64,000 nt of DNA, taken from the NCBI GenBank assembly GCA_036924285.1, contig JAYKYS010000007.1:17546001-17610000 (forward strand). The letters are read 5' to 3'. Below the pieces are notes generated by a model, which searched no databases, was not told the origin of the DNA, and was given only the letters and a program-made list of their open reading frames with translations. A program made the position numbers and the translations under genes. Each line of letters opens with the position of its first letter. Positions within the stretch are counted from its first letter, which is position 1. Source of the stretch: Asterella californica (Eukaryota > Streptophyta > Marchantiopsida > Marchantiales > Aytoniaceae). Below are positions 33,990-46,805 of this stretch, piece after piece.

Positions 33990-35105
33990 TGTCGCGCCCC
34001 TCATTCTCAAGATCAGGCGCAGACGCGAACAACAGAACCCTAGCGGACTTGCGCTAGGTTGTGAACGCTGCGAGTAGGACTTAACGGCTTGGCCGGCAAG
34101 TCCGGATCAGATGAACCCTAAGTGGTTCTCTGAACCAAGGTTGGAACCTTGGGTTAGGACATAAGGGCCTACCCCAAGAGGGCCCCAGACGAACGCTGAC
34201 CTAAGGAGGCGAGTCTGGGAACGGACTAAAACATGAGTCTCAGACATAGGTCTGAGACGTGGGTCCGAGACACGGGACCGAGACGTGGGTTCGAGACGCA
34301 GACGAACCACAGGGTTCGACCCTGGGTCTGGACCACAGGTTTCGGAAAAACTGCTAAGTGTTGGAGCTCCAGGGACGTTTTAGGTCGTGGACGGAGCTCC
34401 ACGTAAGATCTCGAGGCGAGTGAGGTATCATTGGAAAGGTCTCGTCGAGAGCTTTCCAGTGATATATAACACTCCTCGATCTGACCTCCGAGCTGGAAGT
34501 TATGGCCGAGTTGTGGTATAATTTTCAGGGACCAAAGAGGAGGGCGGGGCCGCCGATCCCCAGAAGTATATATGAGGGGGGGCTCGATGCCTGGGTGGGC
34601 CAGGACGAGTCACCCGACCCCAGGGTTCGGCAGACGGACTCTGGGGGCATGAGGTGATGGCTGGGCCAGTTCCAAGGCACGTTCCGATCTAGACTTGGAC
34701 GGCTAGACCTAGGAACGATGTAAGGGCTGGGGCAAGACTAAGGAACGAGTCGGCGGGTTAGACCACCGTTCGGGAGCCTGGACCCAGACGGACATCACGG
34801 GCGGTTGGGCCGCTAGGTGTGCTAGAGGCACCGTTTAGGACCCTGGACTTTATGGGAAGTCCGCCCCAAGTCATATTGTGACTTGCTCATGTTTGGGACC
34901 GACTTAGGCGGATCTAAGTCGGGACTTAGGATTGATGAGCTTGATGATTAGGGAGACGGTCCGGCTCCGGTCCGGACCAACCAGAACTAAGGTAAGTGGT
35001 GCATGGACGCTAACTTGTGATTGTGTTTGCAGGTTAGCGGTGTAAAGTTTGCGACCTACTGAGTTAGATCTTCCGCTGGCGCAACAAGGCGGTAGGTGCG
35101 CGAAA
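33990..35105 (+). repeat. Element D 3' LTR
   Basis: 1116 bp, complete and without the F insertion. A TATA word lies at 34567. Confidence 0.9.
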
Positions 35106-35617
35106 TGTTGGAGGCTGGGTTGGTGGAGATGTCACATGGAGAGTATGCATCTGCCACAATTATGCCAGCAAAGAAACATATGTATGACAACTACACGGAT
35201 AGACGGACGTGTGGAGACTACCGTCTTATCAATCGACAAACGAAGTCCGATAAGTATGTCATGTCGACACCTGAGGAGATCTTTGATGCAGTGGGACATA
35301 TGAGGATCTTCAGTACTTTGGATCTTCGATCAAGGTATCATCAATTGTCAGTGAGAGAAGAATATAAGTCCAAGACATTATTCTGGAGAATTGACTCTCA
35401 CGGCAAGGATTGTTTGTATCCGTGGCGGTTTTTATCATTTGGGTTGAAGAACGTCCTTGTGAGTTCTAGAGGGTGATGAACAGGATCCTAGCAGGATTGG
35501 ATTTTGTCAGATGTTATATTGACGATATCTTAGTCTATAGTGCTACAGTGGAGGAGCACGAGAGACACTTACAAGATGTGTTCAAGCAGTTGAGAGCTCA
35601 TGGATTGAAGTTACACC
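35106..35617 (+). pseudogene. Element A: reverse transcriptase segment
   Basis: Matches C 12797-13306. Where C has stops at 12930 and 13077, this copy has a Gln codon and a Trp codon, showing that the C stops are recent. The YIDD region is visible near 35520. A frameshift near 35460 breaks it. Interrupted at 35617 by repeat E. Confidence 0.8.
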
Positions 35618-37241
35618 ATGTGTAGTGTCTCAAGATTTCTCCTTTAGCCCATTTAGCATAAAAGATTTCGTTCCTCGAAGAGATTTACACTAGTATCGCT
35701 GCTCTAAGTTCTAAGATCTGTTCTAACACACAAACACGTGAGATTCGTCTAGAAATCCCGTCTTCTCACAAAACCACACGGCTTCCATACCCTTTGGAAG
35801 GTGCCCTGGACCCAAACAAACAACTACTACCTAAAATATCACACAAATACCCACTGAGAAGCTCGAGAAGACGCTTTCTGCTTCCAGGTCACGGCTCCCA
35901 GTAATCTCACGACGGTCTTTCCGAAGCAATTCTCGGCTTCTGGGGGTTCAACTCGGTTTCTCACACCTCCAGAAGACTGTCCATGCTTCGTAGATGTCAA
36001 CTTATCAATGTCTGTCACACATTGCTCTTCCAATTTCTAACGGGGTTAGATAAATCACATGGTGTATGCTCCTTGTAGCCTTCCTAAGCTTCTGCCTACA
36101 GAAACGGTCTTCTTGCAGCATTACAACGACATTCACCTTCACGGAAGCTCACTAGAAGAAGACAGGAAGATGAGGAAGAAGAGAAAATCCAAACAAGAGG
36201 AAACAATATGAAAAAGAGAAATTAAGATTCCGACAGACTTCTAGTCCTGACTAACAAGCCATCCCTGCTTGTAATAATTTGGGGAAGAAGACCACAAATC
36301 AGCTTTCAGTTACACAGTCTTCTACTCGAGGATGTCGTCTTTTGTTGTGAAAAGAAGGCTTCTTTTTTCTTCTGTCGTTGCTCCGACTACTCTGACGTCA
36401 GAGACCAATCTCTCTTATGCCAGTCCGTACGTGGATCCGAAGTGCTCCACTGGATGAGACAAACTTCGACTCTACACAACTTCTAATAATCACCGCCACT
36501 CAAGAAGAAGGCTTCCCATGCACAATTGGGTGTGAATTCAAGAAAACCCACTACCCAGAAGACATAGACAAAGCTTCTGCAATCAATTCTGAAAATCAAT
36601 TCCTTGAGAAGAAGGTACATTGGCTTTGGGAAGCTCACTCCCTCCACTTCTTGTTCTTACCCCTCGACACACCAGCTTAGAAGCTGGACTACACGATGAT
36701 GTCGTTCCCTATTCTAGGTTGTCCACTACTGCTATCTACATCTTTTGATCCATTGTTGGGAGCGGAAGTGCAGATCTCTCTCTATATGATCTCACTCTGT
36801 GCGCATAGCAAATGTGTGGTAAAATGTGATATGTGCGTACTAAATCCTACTTAGGCCTCGATCTTATACATCTGCACTTGAGTCGCATGAGAGAGATCTC
36901 CTCCAATCCTCAACCCGTAGCCAAGAGAGATGGGGCGCTGTCAGAAGGTCACCACCTCACATGCATACGGTTCTCTTCTCAGTTTGGAAACTTACTCTTT
37001 ACTCCTACCGTTGTCTATCTTGTCACATGGACAGTCATCTAAAAATACATAGGGAGTTGCTTTTTTCTGAAATAGTAGATTTCGCTTCCTATCAAAATTA
37101 GACAAGTCAACTTGTCTTCCTAACTTCATCTTCCCGCTAAGCAAGGTGTAATCTTAAGTAATAAGGTTACTTCAGTTACATAGACACGTCATTAACTTTA
37201 AAAATTTCGAAAAAGCTCCAATCCTGCAAATTGTGAGCACC
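35618..37241. mobile_element. Repeat E insertion, 1624 bp, in element A
   Basis: Flanked by ACACC at 35613-35617 and 37242-37246, with element A continuous after removal. It is rich in GAAGAC/GTCTTC words like 1-1482, and its last ~110 bases match the end of that copy. No protein recognised. The ends are not a clean TG...CA, so the class is unclear. Confidence 0.65.
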
Positions 37242-37246
37242 ACACC

Positions 37247-39583
37247 CTGAGAAGTGTAAGTTCTTCCAGGAGTTGGTAGTATTTGGACCACACCATCTAT
37301 CTAGGTGGATTGGATGTTCAACAGACGAAGGTTGAGGCTATTGCACGTATCTCATGCCCCACAGATGTGAGTCGAGTTCGAGCATTTGTTGATTTGGTAA
37401 ACTTCTATCATCAATACATGAAAAGATTTAGTGCAATTACGAAGCCATTGACCAAGCTGATGAAGGTGGACCAAGAGTGGCAGTGGAGAGATGAGCAAGA
37501 GCGAGCTTTCGTAGAGCTCAAGGATAAGTTGACATCTGCTCTCATCTTGAGGAGACTCGTTAGGAGGTGTCCTTTCCAACTACACACTGATTGGAGTATA
37601 TTGGGACTTGGAGCAGTGCTGACTCAACACGATGATGAGAAAAAAGAGTTCGTGGTGACGTCTATCAGTCGCTCCAACAATTCGACGGAGGTGAGATATA
37701 GTTCCTATGAGAGAGAGTGTTTGGCAGCAGTTTGGGCTGTTGCACACTTTCTATGTTATATGTTTGAGAACCCTTTTACTCTTATCACTGATCACCAGCC
37801 GCTCAAGTGGTTGATGAAGTCCGACAAGCTTACAAAGAAGCTTGTACGATGGGCTCTGATCTTATCGGAGAATGACTTTCTGGTAATGCATAGACTTGGA
37901 GTTGTAAACCTAGATGTCGATGGGTTGAGTCGCAACCCATGCACAAGTCAGCAGGATCATATTGGGGCTCGATGACATGACGAGGTTGATGAGGAGATAG
38001 TGCTAGGGTGACATACATCTGCCTTTCTTTGTGTGTTGGTCATGAACTCTAGTATGGAAGGTCAAGTCGTATAATTCTCTAGTCAGAGAGTAGATGATGA
38101 GTATCTAGATCTTGAGGGTGAAATACTGTTCCAGACCAGCGAGATATCCATGACGATGTGATCGTTATGGAATATTTACGTATTGGTGTGACGATAGGCA
38201 CAATAAGTGCCAAGGAGTGAGATCGTATCTTTCAACGAGCGAAGAGATTTCGATGAGAAAGACGACATGTACTTCAAGTGTGAGATGATGAGAGAGTACG
38301 GATAGTGCCACATCCACCTCAGAGGGCACAGTTGGTACCACATGTCCATGAGGAGTTGAGACATTTTGGGATGAAACGTACACGTAGCTTACTCCAAGGA
38401 CAATATTGGTGGCGTGGTATGCACATCGATGTGCAGCAGTTTGTCGCACGATGTGTTATTTGTGATCGAGTACGAGCATCGTTTAATGCTCTTACTTCAC
38501 AATTACATCTTTTACCGATTATGGGATTGGGTTATCGTTGAAGTTTGGATTTGTGAGACTTTTATCATTGATCGTACGTCACTATGGATATGTGTTGGTG
38601 ATGGTGGAGCAATTCTCCAAGTGGATTGAGTTGGTGGTATTATCAGACAAGACGAGTGAAGGAATGACGTATGCATTCTTAGATCGAGTGCTGAGTCGCT
38701 TTGGAGCACCAGCTGAAGTGTCGATGGACCAAGGTATAGAATTTCTTGATGAGTTTCAGACCTTGTGTGATCATACGTTGATTGATCATCAGACTACATC
38801 TCGAGATCATCTTGAGGCGGATGGTTCGACGGAGAGAGTAGTTCAGACAGTGAAGAGAGGATTGCGCAAGTACGGCTTGCAGAAGGGCCACTTGGGAGAC
38901 TTTGATGTGCAGTTACCATGGTCGACTATGAGCTATCATATTAGTCGACAAGCGTCTTTGGCTTCCTTCTCACCGTATTTTCTTTTGTACGGTCGAGATC
39001 CAGATCTACCTTCGGCCATTCGTCGTGATTCTGCTGAGGTGTTGAACCTTGATGACTCAGATATGTGAGTGAACGCATGTTCTCAACTAGCAGAGCATTT
39101 AGGAGAGTTATGCCTATGGCTTTTGAGAACTTAGCGATTGCTCAGCATAGAGACACATTGTGATATGCGACTATTCGAGGAGGAGGTTATTGATCATCAA
39201 TTCGCAAGTTTCATCCTGGCGATTATATCTATCTACAGCAGACTACACCAACGACGTTGGATGTGACCGCAAGGCACACTATTTTATGAGTGCGTGAGGT
39301 GTTACTTCTGGAGTACTCATGTTAGAGGGCCATAATGATGTTGTTTGGAAGGACCATGTGTATAATTGCGTGTCATGTCATCTCCCAACATCGATGAGAC
39401 CGTTGACCCAGGCTTAGCAGTTGTACGTGTAGGCTTGAGGTGTATGTTGTGTGGATCTGCTGGTGGAGTAGCCCATATGTTGGTGTGTGATGGTTGTTTG
39501 AGAGGTTGGCACATGTCATGTTTGACTCCATCTCTCAATGTCGTTCCTACTCGACGATGGGTTTGCCCTCGATGTATATAGTA
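37247..39583 (+). pseudogene. Element A: RT end, RNase H, integrase and PHD finger
   Basis: Matches C 13312-15653. The longest clean piece is 37283-37975 (RT end and RNase H). The integrase core is recognisable at 38538-39068. Stops and indels are scattered throughout. The PHD finger frame, 39435-39581, is still open with all eight zinc ligands. Confidence 0.8.
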
Positions 39584-39753
39584 GGGATAGCCGATTAGAT
39601 CTTTGCGTGATATGGATTGCAAACAGGCGACTAACGATGGGACGATGTAGCATCCGGTCTTCTGATCCTTGTACCCACAAAGGTGTACATCACGTAGTTG
39701 AGACATGAGGTTATCTGGAGTTAGAGTGACCTAACCGCCAGTTAAGGAGACGA

Positions 39754-39858
39754 TTGTGGTACACTTGTGTATGTGCATGACATCGACCATGTGTTATGTG
39801 TGTGTGGTGTATCTTTGACAGTGATGTATGTTGTGTAGCGATGTGTATGTGCACGACA
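39754..39858 (+). repeat. Element A split repeat B1
   Basis: Homologous to C 15826-15926. It is followed by GT and then A2, where C has GC; the palindrome is decayed by transitions. Confidence 0.85.
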
Positions 39859-39860
39859 GT

Positions 39861-40151
39861 TATCACGTCAGTTTAGCACCTCGGTTAGGTTCATCGAGTG
39901 CATAATGACTAATCTCGGTAGGGCCGTTAGTGCTGTTAGGACGAGTTCTTGGGATGACCCACTAGAGGTATACTTCACAGATAGGGCTTGGAGGTCTTAG
40001 TTCTTTAGTTGAGCCTTCAAGCTCCTAACTATGGTGGATAGTCTTGATGAGTGCAATCTGGAGTCTCTGCGAGCACAGAGTGGATTTGGCTCGACTTTAG
40101 TGATTGTTTAGTGTCCGTTGGCATGATGGAGTGAGTACATACCATATATCA
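39861..40151 (+). repeat. Element A terminal repeat A2
   Basis: Homologous to C 15929-16222 but diverged, with several indels. It begins TATCACG where C has TGTCACG. Confidence 0.85.
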
Positions 40152-40258
40152 TTGTGGTACACTTGTGTATGTGTATGACATCGTTCATGTGTTATGTGCG
40201 TGTGTGGTGTATCTTTGACAACGATGTATGTTATGTAGCGATGTGTATGCACACGACA
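40152..40258 (+). repeat. Element A split repeat B2, right end
   Basis: Second copy of the B repeat, ending CACACGACA. The flanking sequence after it (from 40259) is unrelated to the element. Confidence 0.85.
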
Positions 40259-40279
40259 CAGTTCGAGGTATTAATTCAG

Positions 40280-40825
40280 ATGGAAGAAAACAAAACCAAA
40301 AGAGGAAAAGGAACAACCACCACACCCAGAGTGGAGAAACTATCGATAGTAACAACAGAGGAAGAAGAAAGACGGACCATGAAGGAAGGACAAAATGATT
40401 CAAGGACGCGAGAGAGAGGTCAAGAGAAGAAATAAGATCTCCAAGAAGACAAGAGGGACAATATGAAGACCAGACAAGAAGAGGAGACCAACGACAAAAA
40501 AACATGAGATTGGAGAATGAGTGAGGAAGGTATGGACACGGAAGCGATGAGAACCTATAAAACAAACCACGAGTTAGCAGTAGAAACACAAAAGAAGAAA
40601 GAACTAGACGGGAAATTGAGAGGAACCATCACTCAATTGAGACCGTCGTCCAAGTCCAGGGGAAGTAACTCAGACAACGGAGATTCAAATCAAGGGGACG
40701 GAACAAAGGAGCGACATCAACCAGATGAGACTGAGCTGCAAATAGCAACATGGGATGTAAGAAGACTAGGCAATCCGAATAGCATGAAACAACTTAAAAC
40801 ATGGATGGTGAAAAGTGTAAGATAA
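40280..40825 (+). pseudogene. LINE (L1-like) fragment: ORF1/ORF2 border with the start of the endonuclease
   Basis: The frame at 40517-40825 ends with ELQIATWDVRRLGNPN, which resembles the first strand of the apurinic endonuclease of plant L1 elements (usually TWNVRGLGNP); here the Asn is Asp. Upstream, 40280-40435 is a charged, Arg/Glu/Lys-rich frame. The endonuclease stops right after its first motif, so the rest of ORF2 is missing. Recognition rests on one motif. Confidence 0.5.
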
Positions 40826-42940
40826 CCTATTACACCCTTCTTAACATTCTGTCATTTGATTGGATCTCTGACCTGCAACAGCATGTAGTTCCGGTATTTG
40901 AGCCAAAATTCATTGGAATAAGTCGCACGAGGCTCGTCTAGCTTAAGCTGCTATGGATCGATTGGAATGATAACATTCGATCGGAGGCTGTGATGAGACG
41001 TGCATGACGTCAGAATGATTCTTCAGTTCGACGACAACCGGCTATTAATCGAGTGCTTGTTCAATGCACAACATTGTGGATAGACGAGTTGAGAAAGAAG
41101 ATATTTGGACACTAATTTATGTTAGGTACCTTTGAACAAATCATTTCTAATTATATTTCTTACATTCATATTTTCATCTTGAACTTTTGAGTATGAAATA
41201 TGAGAAACTAACTGATGTGTGGATTTGCAGTTTCAAGTGTCCTCGGGGATTAGTTGTGGCTTTTTGGATACTTTGCAGTACTTCCACTCAGTTCCTTTGC
41301 GTGCGCTCGGTATTGCCTTAGAGTTTTTCAGTGCGTGAACTTAGGACCTTATCGCACGCTTGATATTGCCTTAGAGTTTTTCAGTGCATAAACTTAGCCA
41401 GTTAGAACTTAGAAACCAGACAAACGTATTTGAAGTTGGATCAAGCAAAACCCACCGAATGTTAGTGATTTCGTAAAATCTCAAAAGCTCCATGGAGAAA
41501 AGATCTAAAAAGAAATCAATAAAAAATCTCAGAAAATAAGTAAAATAAACCACATGTTTCCTTTTTAGGCGTCGAAGCCTTAGATTTAATGTACTGTAAT
41601 GCTATGGAGAGTAAATATGTTTCAGTAGCTGGAACTATGAGGATGGGGATGCTGGCTGGCATAGCATGAGATGTCATGTCATCTCATGTCATGCAAAACC
41701 CCTTGCGCAATAGGTTTAGCGGTCCTCTTTCCACCGGCTGTGCTTTCCTTTTCCCGTCGGCTTGTGCTCGATCCCTATATCCCTGGCGGGCCCTCGTTCT
41801 ACTATCCATCGTACGCATGGTTCTACTCATTCAATCACCGCAGTAAGTGGATGATCATGACCATGTCTCATGGGCCCTGCTCTTTGTTTGACTCTCTGAC
41901 TCTGATCAGCATAATCCTGTCCTACCTTCTGCGACGTTTTATGACGTGTCTTATGAAAGCCACGGCACATCATAGTTCCATCATCCATGCCAAGATTCGA
42001 TACCTTTTCTGCCGCTTCTTTATCGTTTCCCTTGCGCTTCTTTCTTGCTTCAGCAAAGCCGTCTTCTTCGAGATAACCAAAACCCTGTGAGTGAATGCTG
42101 AGAGGTCGTTTTCTGTTATTACTGAAAGTAGGAGGAATTAAAATGGTTTATGCGCATCGGCAAGGATTCAGAAAATATCAAGTTTTTATTTTTTTTGTAT
42201 TTGGGATTATCAGATAATATATCTGATAAACCATAATTAGTTGGTAAATTACGATTTTTCTGTATTAATTTGATAATCTATGATCTTTTAAATGATATAA
42301 AAACACAGTATAACCCTTAGATCTCTCTTCAAAATGATCGATATTTTATATCTCTTTGTATTATTTACGCTGCGGAAGCCATAATAGCAGTTGTGACTTC
42401 TCAGTTCTAAACATTCTACTCCTCTCCGTTCCACCTCGAGGAGTGATTGAAAAACCATTCTCTTGTGACTTATCCCTCCTCGATTGAAAAACCATTCTCT
42501 TGTGACTTATCCTATACATGCATTCTATTTGTTTATCTTGTACATAATGGATAATATTTTAATGCAGTATAAATATTGAGCAATAAATTATTACAGGTTT
42601 TGAAAGCCAAATTGTGTAAGATGAAATAATTATACGAGAGCAATAAGTAAAAGAGTTGCATGATGATGAATCACATTATTACTCAGTCACTTGAAAAAGT
42701 AAAGCTTTATTTTGTTTCGTCATTTTGGAAGATATGTCTTATATATCATCCAAAGGATGCAATTGAGCTTAGTAATAGACACTTTGAACTGAAAGTACAT
42801 GAGGACCAGAAAGATTTGCCCTTAGCACCGAGAAAGGAAATTAATATCCAATAAACTAATATCGATTATATTTTATTAAATATTGATAACTGCTATCTTT
42901 AAGACATCTTCTATTTAAACTTATGGTGCACAATGTTGAA
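40826..42940. other. No gene recognised
   Basis: AT-rich DNA. A 139-codon open frame at 41671-42087 matches nothing I know. Two ~30-base copies of a TATTGCCTTAGAGTTTTTCA word lie near 41311 and 41365. Confidence 0.5.
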
Positions 42941-44276
42941 TTATCTTTTATTTTATTTTATTTTAGTAAAAGAACGAAAGAGCGCGGACAACTTTATTAA
43001 GTAAAAAAGATCAGAAACAGATGATCCCGAGAGGACCCAAGGGCAACCAACCAGACCTTCCACCCCAGAAGATTTAGTAAGGAGGTGAGAGAGAAGCGAC
43101 AACGGTGCCCGGTGCTTAATGAAAAAAGTGCATGTTAAAATCGAAATGTTTGATGGCAACTCGACAATCAAGGTTGTTAGAGAGGAGCGATAACATGCAA
43201 CGAGCTCTAACCTACTATGTAGTGTAGACGAACAAGCGACGAATGTAACCAGCGAGGGGCAGCCGCAAGCATACCTGAAAAAGAGTTGGTCATGTGCATG
43301 ATGATCAAAAACTTGCAAGGTGTGGAGAACAAGATGCCAAACTGAGAGTTTAGGCTTGCTCGAGAGGAAGCAATCTGATCCTTATACCTGATCACCTGAT
43401 ACCCTGATCAATCTGATATCCTTCACCTTACCAATCTGATCAAAATGCCTCCTCCTTTCTACCGATAATGGAAAGAGTTGCTAACGGAGCTACTCTCCCT
43501 CAACTCTTCTCTTTTTTGACATCGTTGCAGTCTTCTTCTCGACAATTTGTGCTTTTATTCTTGTTACCTATTGGCGCTTAGGCTGGAAAACTCGCTACAC
43601 TCACTTTTTCATTGGCCATTCATTCTTTGGGCTTGCTCGAGAGGTCAGAGCCTGATCTGCCACCTAAAGTGTTGACAGCTGAGACCGAAGTTGCTCATCT
43701 GTAGCAGTAGCCTGTGACGCTAGGGACGTAAAAGAGGACGATGCCATGTAGAACGGAGGATCGTTGAAAGAAGTAAAACAACGGTGACTAGTTGAGTTCA
43801 GAAGAGATAAAGCGATGTGTTCTCAATGCCGTGTTCCTCATAAAAAAGATCTAAATCAAGACGTAGAAGACATCAAGACAAAAAGGTAGAGTCCTTCGAA
43901 ACTGTAAAAGACGAATGTATTCACCAGCGGTGTAGCCATAATCTGCTCTTATGTATCGACTAGAACTCTATCGGGATGCTGTATAATCTGGACACAGATA
44001 AAGCACATCGCATAGATAGAAGTACTACCAGTATGCAGAAAGCGGTGTTAGTGACGACAAATGTGCATCAGTGTTGATGCCAAAGCGGCACGAAAGCTAA
44101 AGCACTTGCTTGCTAGAACAAGAGTCGGAGAGCAGTCTCGAACTAGATGCGTGATTAACACGGTAGACCAAGAGATATGCAAACATCAGGACTAACGCGC
44201 TCGTGCAGCAGTAGAGCGATACAGCTGAAATCCTAGAGCGTCGAAGTACAAGATGAAGCTACATCACAATGTTGAA
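42929..44276 (-). mobile_element. Non-LTR retroposon, minus strand, with 12-bp target duplication
   Basis: CACAATGTTGAA occurs at 42929-42940 and 44265-44276. Read on the minus strand the insert ends with AATAAAGTTG and then a TAAAATAAAAT tail at about 42941-42965, as expected for target-primed retroposition. No protein recognised; most likely a 5'-truncated LINE or a large SINE. Confidence 0.6.
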
Positions 44277-44986
44277 CTATTGGATATTAGAAATATATCT
44301 GAAAAGAATAAAAATAGATAACTTGTGATACAAATTATACATAAAGGTTTATTCAGATTCCTTTTACCTTTTATGCTCAGTAAACAGTATATTAAGAATG
44401 ATGGTAAATTAAATCATCATACAGATATATTAAATAAAAAATAGCTTGAACTTGAATGATCACCTAATCAAGGTAACAGAAAAGCAGGTCCGTTTACTAG
44501 CAATAACCATCTAATAGTCATAAAAATAAGGACAACACATTGATGAGGAAATATTAACATTATACTGATAAAGCATAAGAACATGTTGGATAATTTACTT
44601 ATGGTTTCCATGATGTTTATGTAGATTACATTGCATATGACACACTTGAGGGTACATATGCAATGAAGTAATGAATATCCAAAGGAGCAGCAAAAAAAAT
44701 CATTCTTTCAATCGCTAATAATCACTTTCAAACAAAGTAAGTTTTATTACTTCGATGACTGAACGTAACATGAGTTATTGTCTTATGTTATAATTATAGT
44801 TGATCGGAAGCCATTTTGATTTACGAAAATAACGTCAAGCTATTCAAAACGTCATCTAGATGAATTTCATTACATTGAGCATCAAACTTACAAAGAACTT
44901 CTACAATGATAGCAGAGCTTTCTGATAGTTGTTCCAAATTTGTAGACAGAATTATATATTACCTTATGATTTGCTAGTATGAGTCA

Positions 44987-45017
<31 letters not shown>

Positions 45018-46805
45018 GAATTGTTTGAAAGAGTCTTCCAAAAAGTTATAGACAAAATCTTTATCAGTTTAAAATATATTTGGGAAACTCATATACTGCT
45101 AAGGATTTCACCTATCTCGTTTCGACGTAGAAACCTTTGAAACTGTTTATTTAAAGTTAATAGTAATTTGAAATTATAGATCGAATCAGTAGATCCATAG
45201 TTGTGATTAGCCCTGATAAGTAGAAGATTGCTGAAGAACACGTTTAGAACGATCATGAAGTTCACATGAGTCCTTCAAACAAGAGACGAATCTGATCCTC
45301 GGACGCAACAAAAGAAAAGCCTGAATGGCCGTCTGAATGGCCGTCAGAATGACCTGAATAGCGAGTTCCCAAATCCATCTTAGTCAAACCCTGACCAACC
45401 CAATGTTCCAACTCCACCTTAGTCAAACCCTGACTAACGTTCCACCCTGGCGCATTTCTGTCTCTTGCTGCAGCTAGAGAACAAAATCTTAATAAGGACT
45501 ATTCACTATTTCCCACTATATTTAGGAACAAGTGGATCAAGTTCCTTCCAGAAGAATTGGATTCCGTTTCAACTCACGGGAACAGCACTAGCATCAGTTT
45601 CCAAGTGCAAAGAAAAGAAACGGATGAACGTGACATGTTTGCTCTCTATGTATTGTGACTGAAATTTTAACCGCAAACTGGTCCCTGTTCCAACCGATTA
45701 AACTGAACTTTATTTTGGTTTTACACGCATGCTGGTATAGTACATGATTATATAAGCTCAAGTATCCATATTTTTATCACTGTCATGTATACCCTACGTC
45801 GCTTTTTCTATATAGGAATATTGGTTCACCTGCATTCACGACAAAACTTGTGTAGATACATAATAACATAATGTAGATTTAGAGACTTCGAGAGTGTATA
45901 TGTTCGCGTCATGTTCTACTGATATTTTTTGGATTTTTACTAATTATAATATTTTCCTCTTGTTTCTAAATACAAGTGAAATTTAAATTTAAATTACTTT
46001 GCGTTGTTGATGGAGTGTTTTCTTGTGTTTGGAGAATTGGTCAAGTGTAACCCGAGTGGATCTTGAGTGAAGCTAATCAAAATATGATTCATCAACTGAA
46101 GAAAGCAGATATCGAATTCAACATAATAAATTTTTTTACGTCCAAATATAATCTAGCAAATGAGTTCAAAAAGTACTAGTAATGCGAGTGAGAATAAGAG
46201 TAGTCAATTCCGATTATCGTCATGAGATAATTCATGTTAATACTGAAATCTGAAATCCTCGAAAGAAATTATTTCAAACATACTTTTTCCAACTAAGAAA
46301 AAATATCATATATGTAGCTCTTTGGATCATAAAATACAACCAGAAGAACAAAATGATAGACTGAAATTCAATATGGATTCAATTATCTAGAATTGATCCG
46401 CTCCATGAGTCCTTAGCAGAAAATATATTACACTGCATAGGACAGTCTATGTTCCAAGCCACAATTGTTACTCGTCAAGATATACTCACATGAAGAGTTG
46501 TGTCATGATTGACTAGACAAGACTTCTCTCTATCATACTAGTTAATATTCCATGGAGAGAGTGTACCACATAGAAAGTAGAAATAGAAGGTTATTTTTGT
46601 TATAAATAACAAAAATACTGCACGATATTACTTGATGTCAGAGATGAAACCAGCAATAAATCACTGATAATAAATCTATAAGTAAGAAGACTAGTTCACA
46701 AGCCTTCGCAGGTTCATCTGTACGGACAGCCACCGAGTCGGCTGTACAGTCAGCATTTTTTGACACCTCTACTCGAAGTTACTCCCCCACGGCTACCTCT
46801 GACCA
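44277..46805. other. AT-rich DNA, no gene recognised
   Basis: Long AT-rich stretch without a convincing reading frame. It contains a TAA/TTA simple repeat that folds on itself near 44985-45020. Confidence 0.5.
44985..45020. repeat. TAA/TTA inverted microsatellite
   Basis: A run of TAA units followed directly by TTA units, so the array is self-complementary. Confidence 0.8.

Larger units (their letters stand above)
24974..35105 (+). mobile_element. Element D: Ty3/gypsy chromovirus with chromodomain
   Basis: LTRs of ~1.1 kb (24974-28561 when the F insertion is counted, and 33990-35105) bound a single-frame Gag-Pol. The primer site TGGTATCAGAGC at 28564 fits initiator-Met tRNA, and a purine tract lies at 33976-33989. 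TGTT occurs on both flanks (24970-24973 and 35106-35109), consistent with a 4-bp target duplication, and joining the flanks restores element A. The LTRs are close to identical apart from F, a ~10-bp deletion and a few substitutions, so D is fairly young. Confidence 0.9.
1483..40258 (+). mobile_element. Element A: old, decayed Ty3/gypsy-methyltransferase retrotransposon, interrupted by B, D and E
   Basis: Four pieces on one strand match consecutive parts of the better preserved element C: 1483-3528 (protease and methyltransferase), 24440-24973 (end of ORF1, start of ORF2), 35106-35617 (RT) and 37247-40258 (RT end, RNase H, integrase, PHD finger, 3' repeats). Put end to end they rebuild the C order without gaps, so the intervening DNA is later insertions. 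The part equivalent to the C 5' end and Gag is not in the window. Reading frames are broken by many stops and indels. The sampled differences from C are mostly C-to-T and G-to-A. This is the oldest layer of the nest. Confidence 0.85.

Noticed and set aside
41671..42090. 139-codon frame
   Set aside because: No resemblance to any family I know; in AT-rich repeat-laden DNA without other support.
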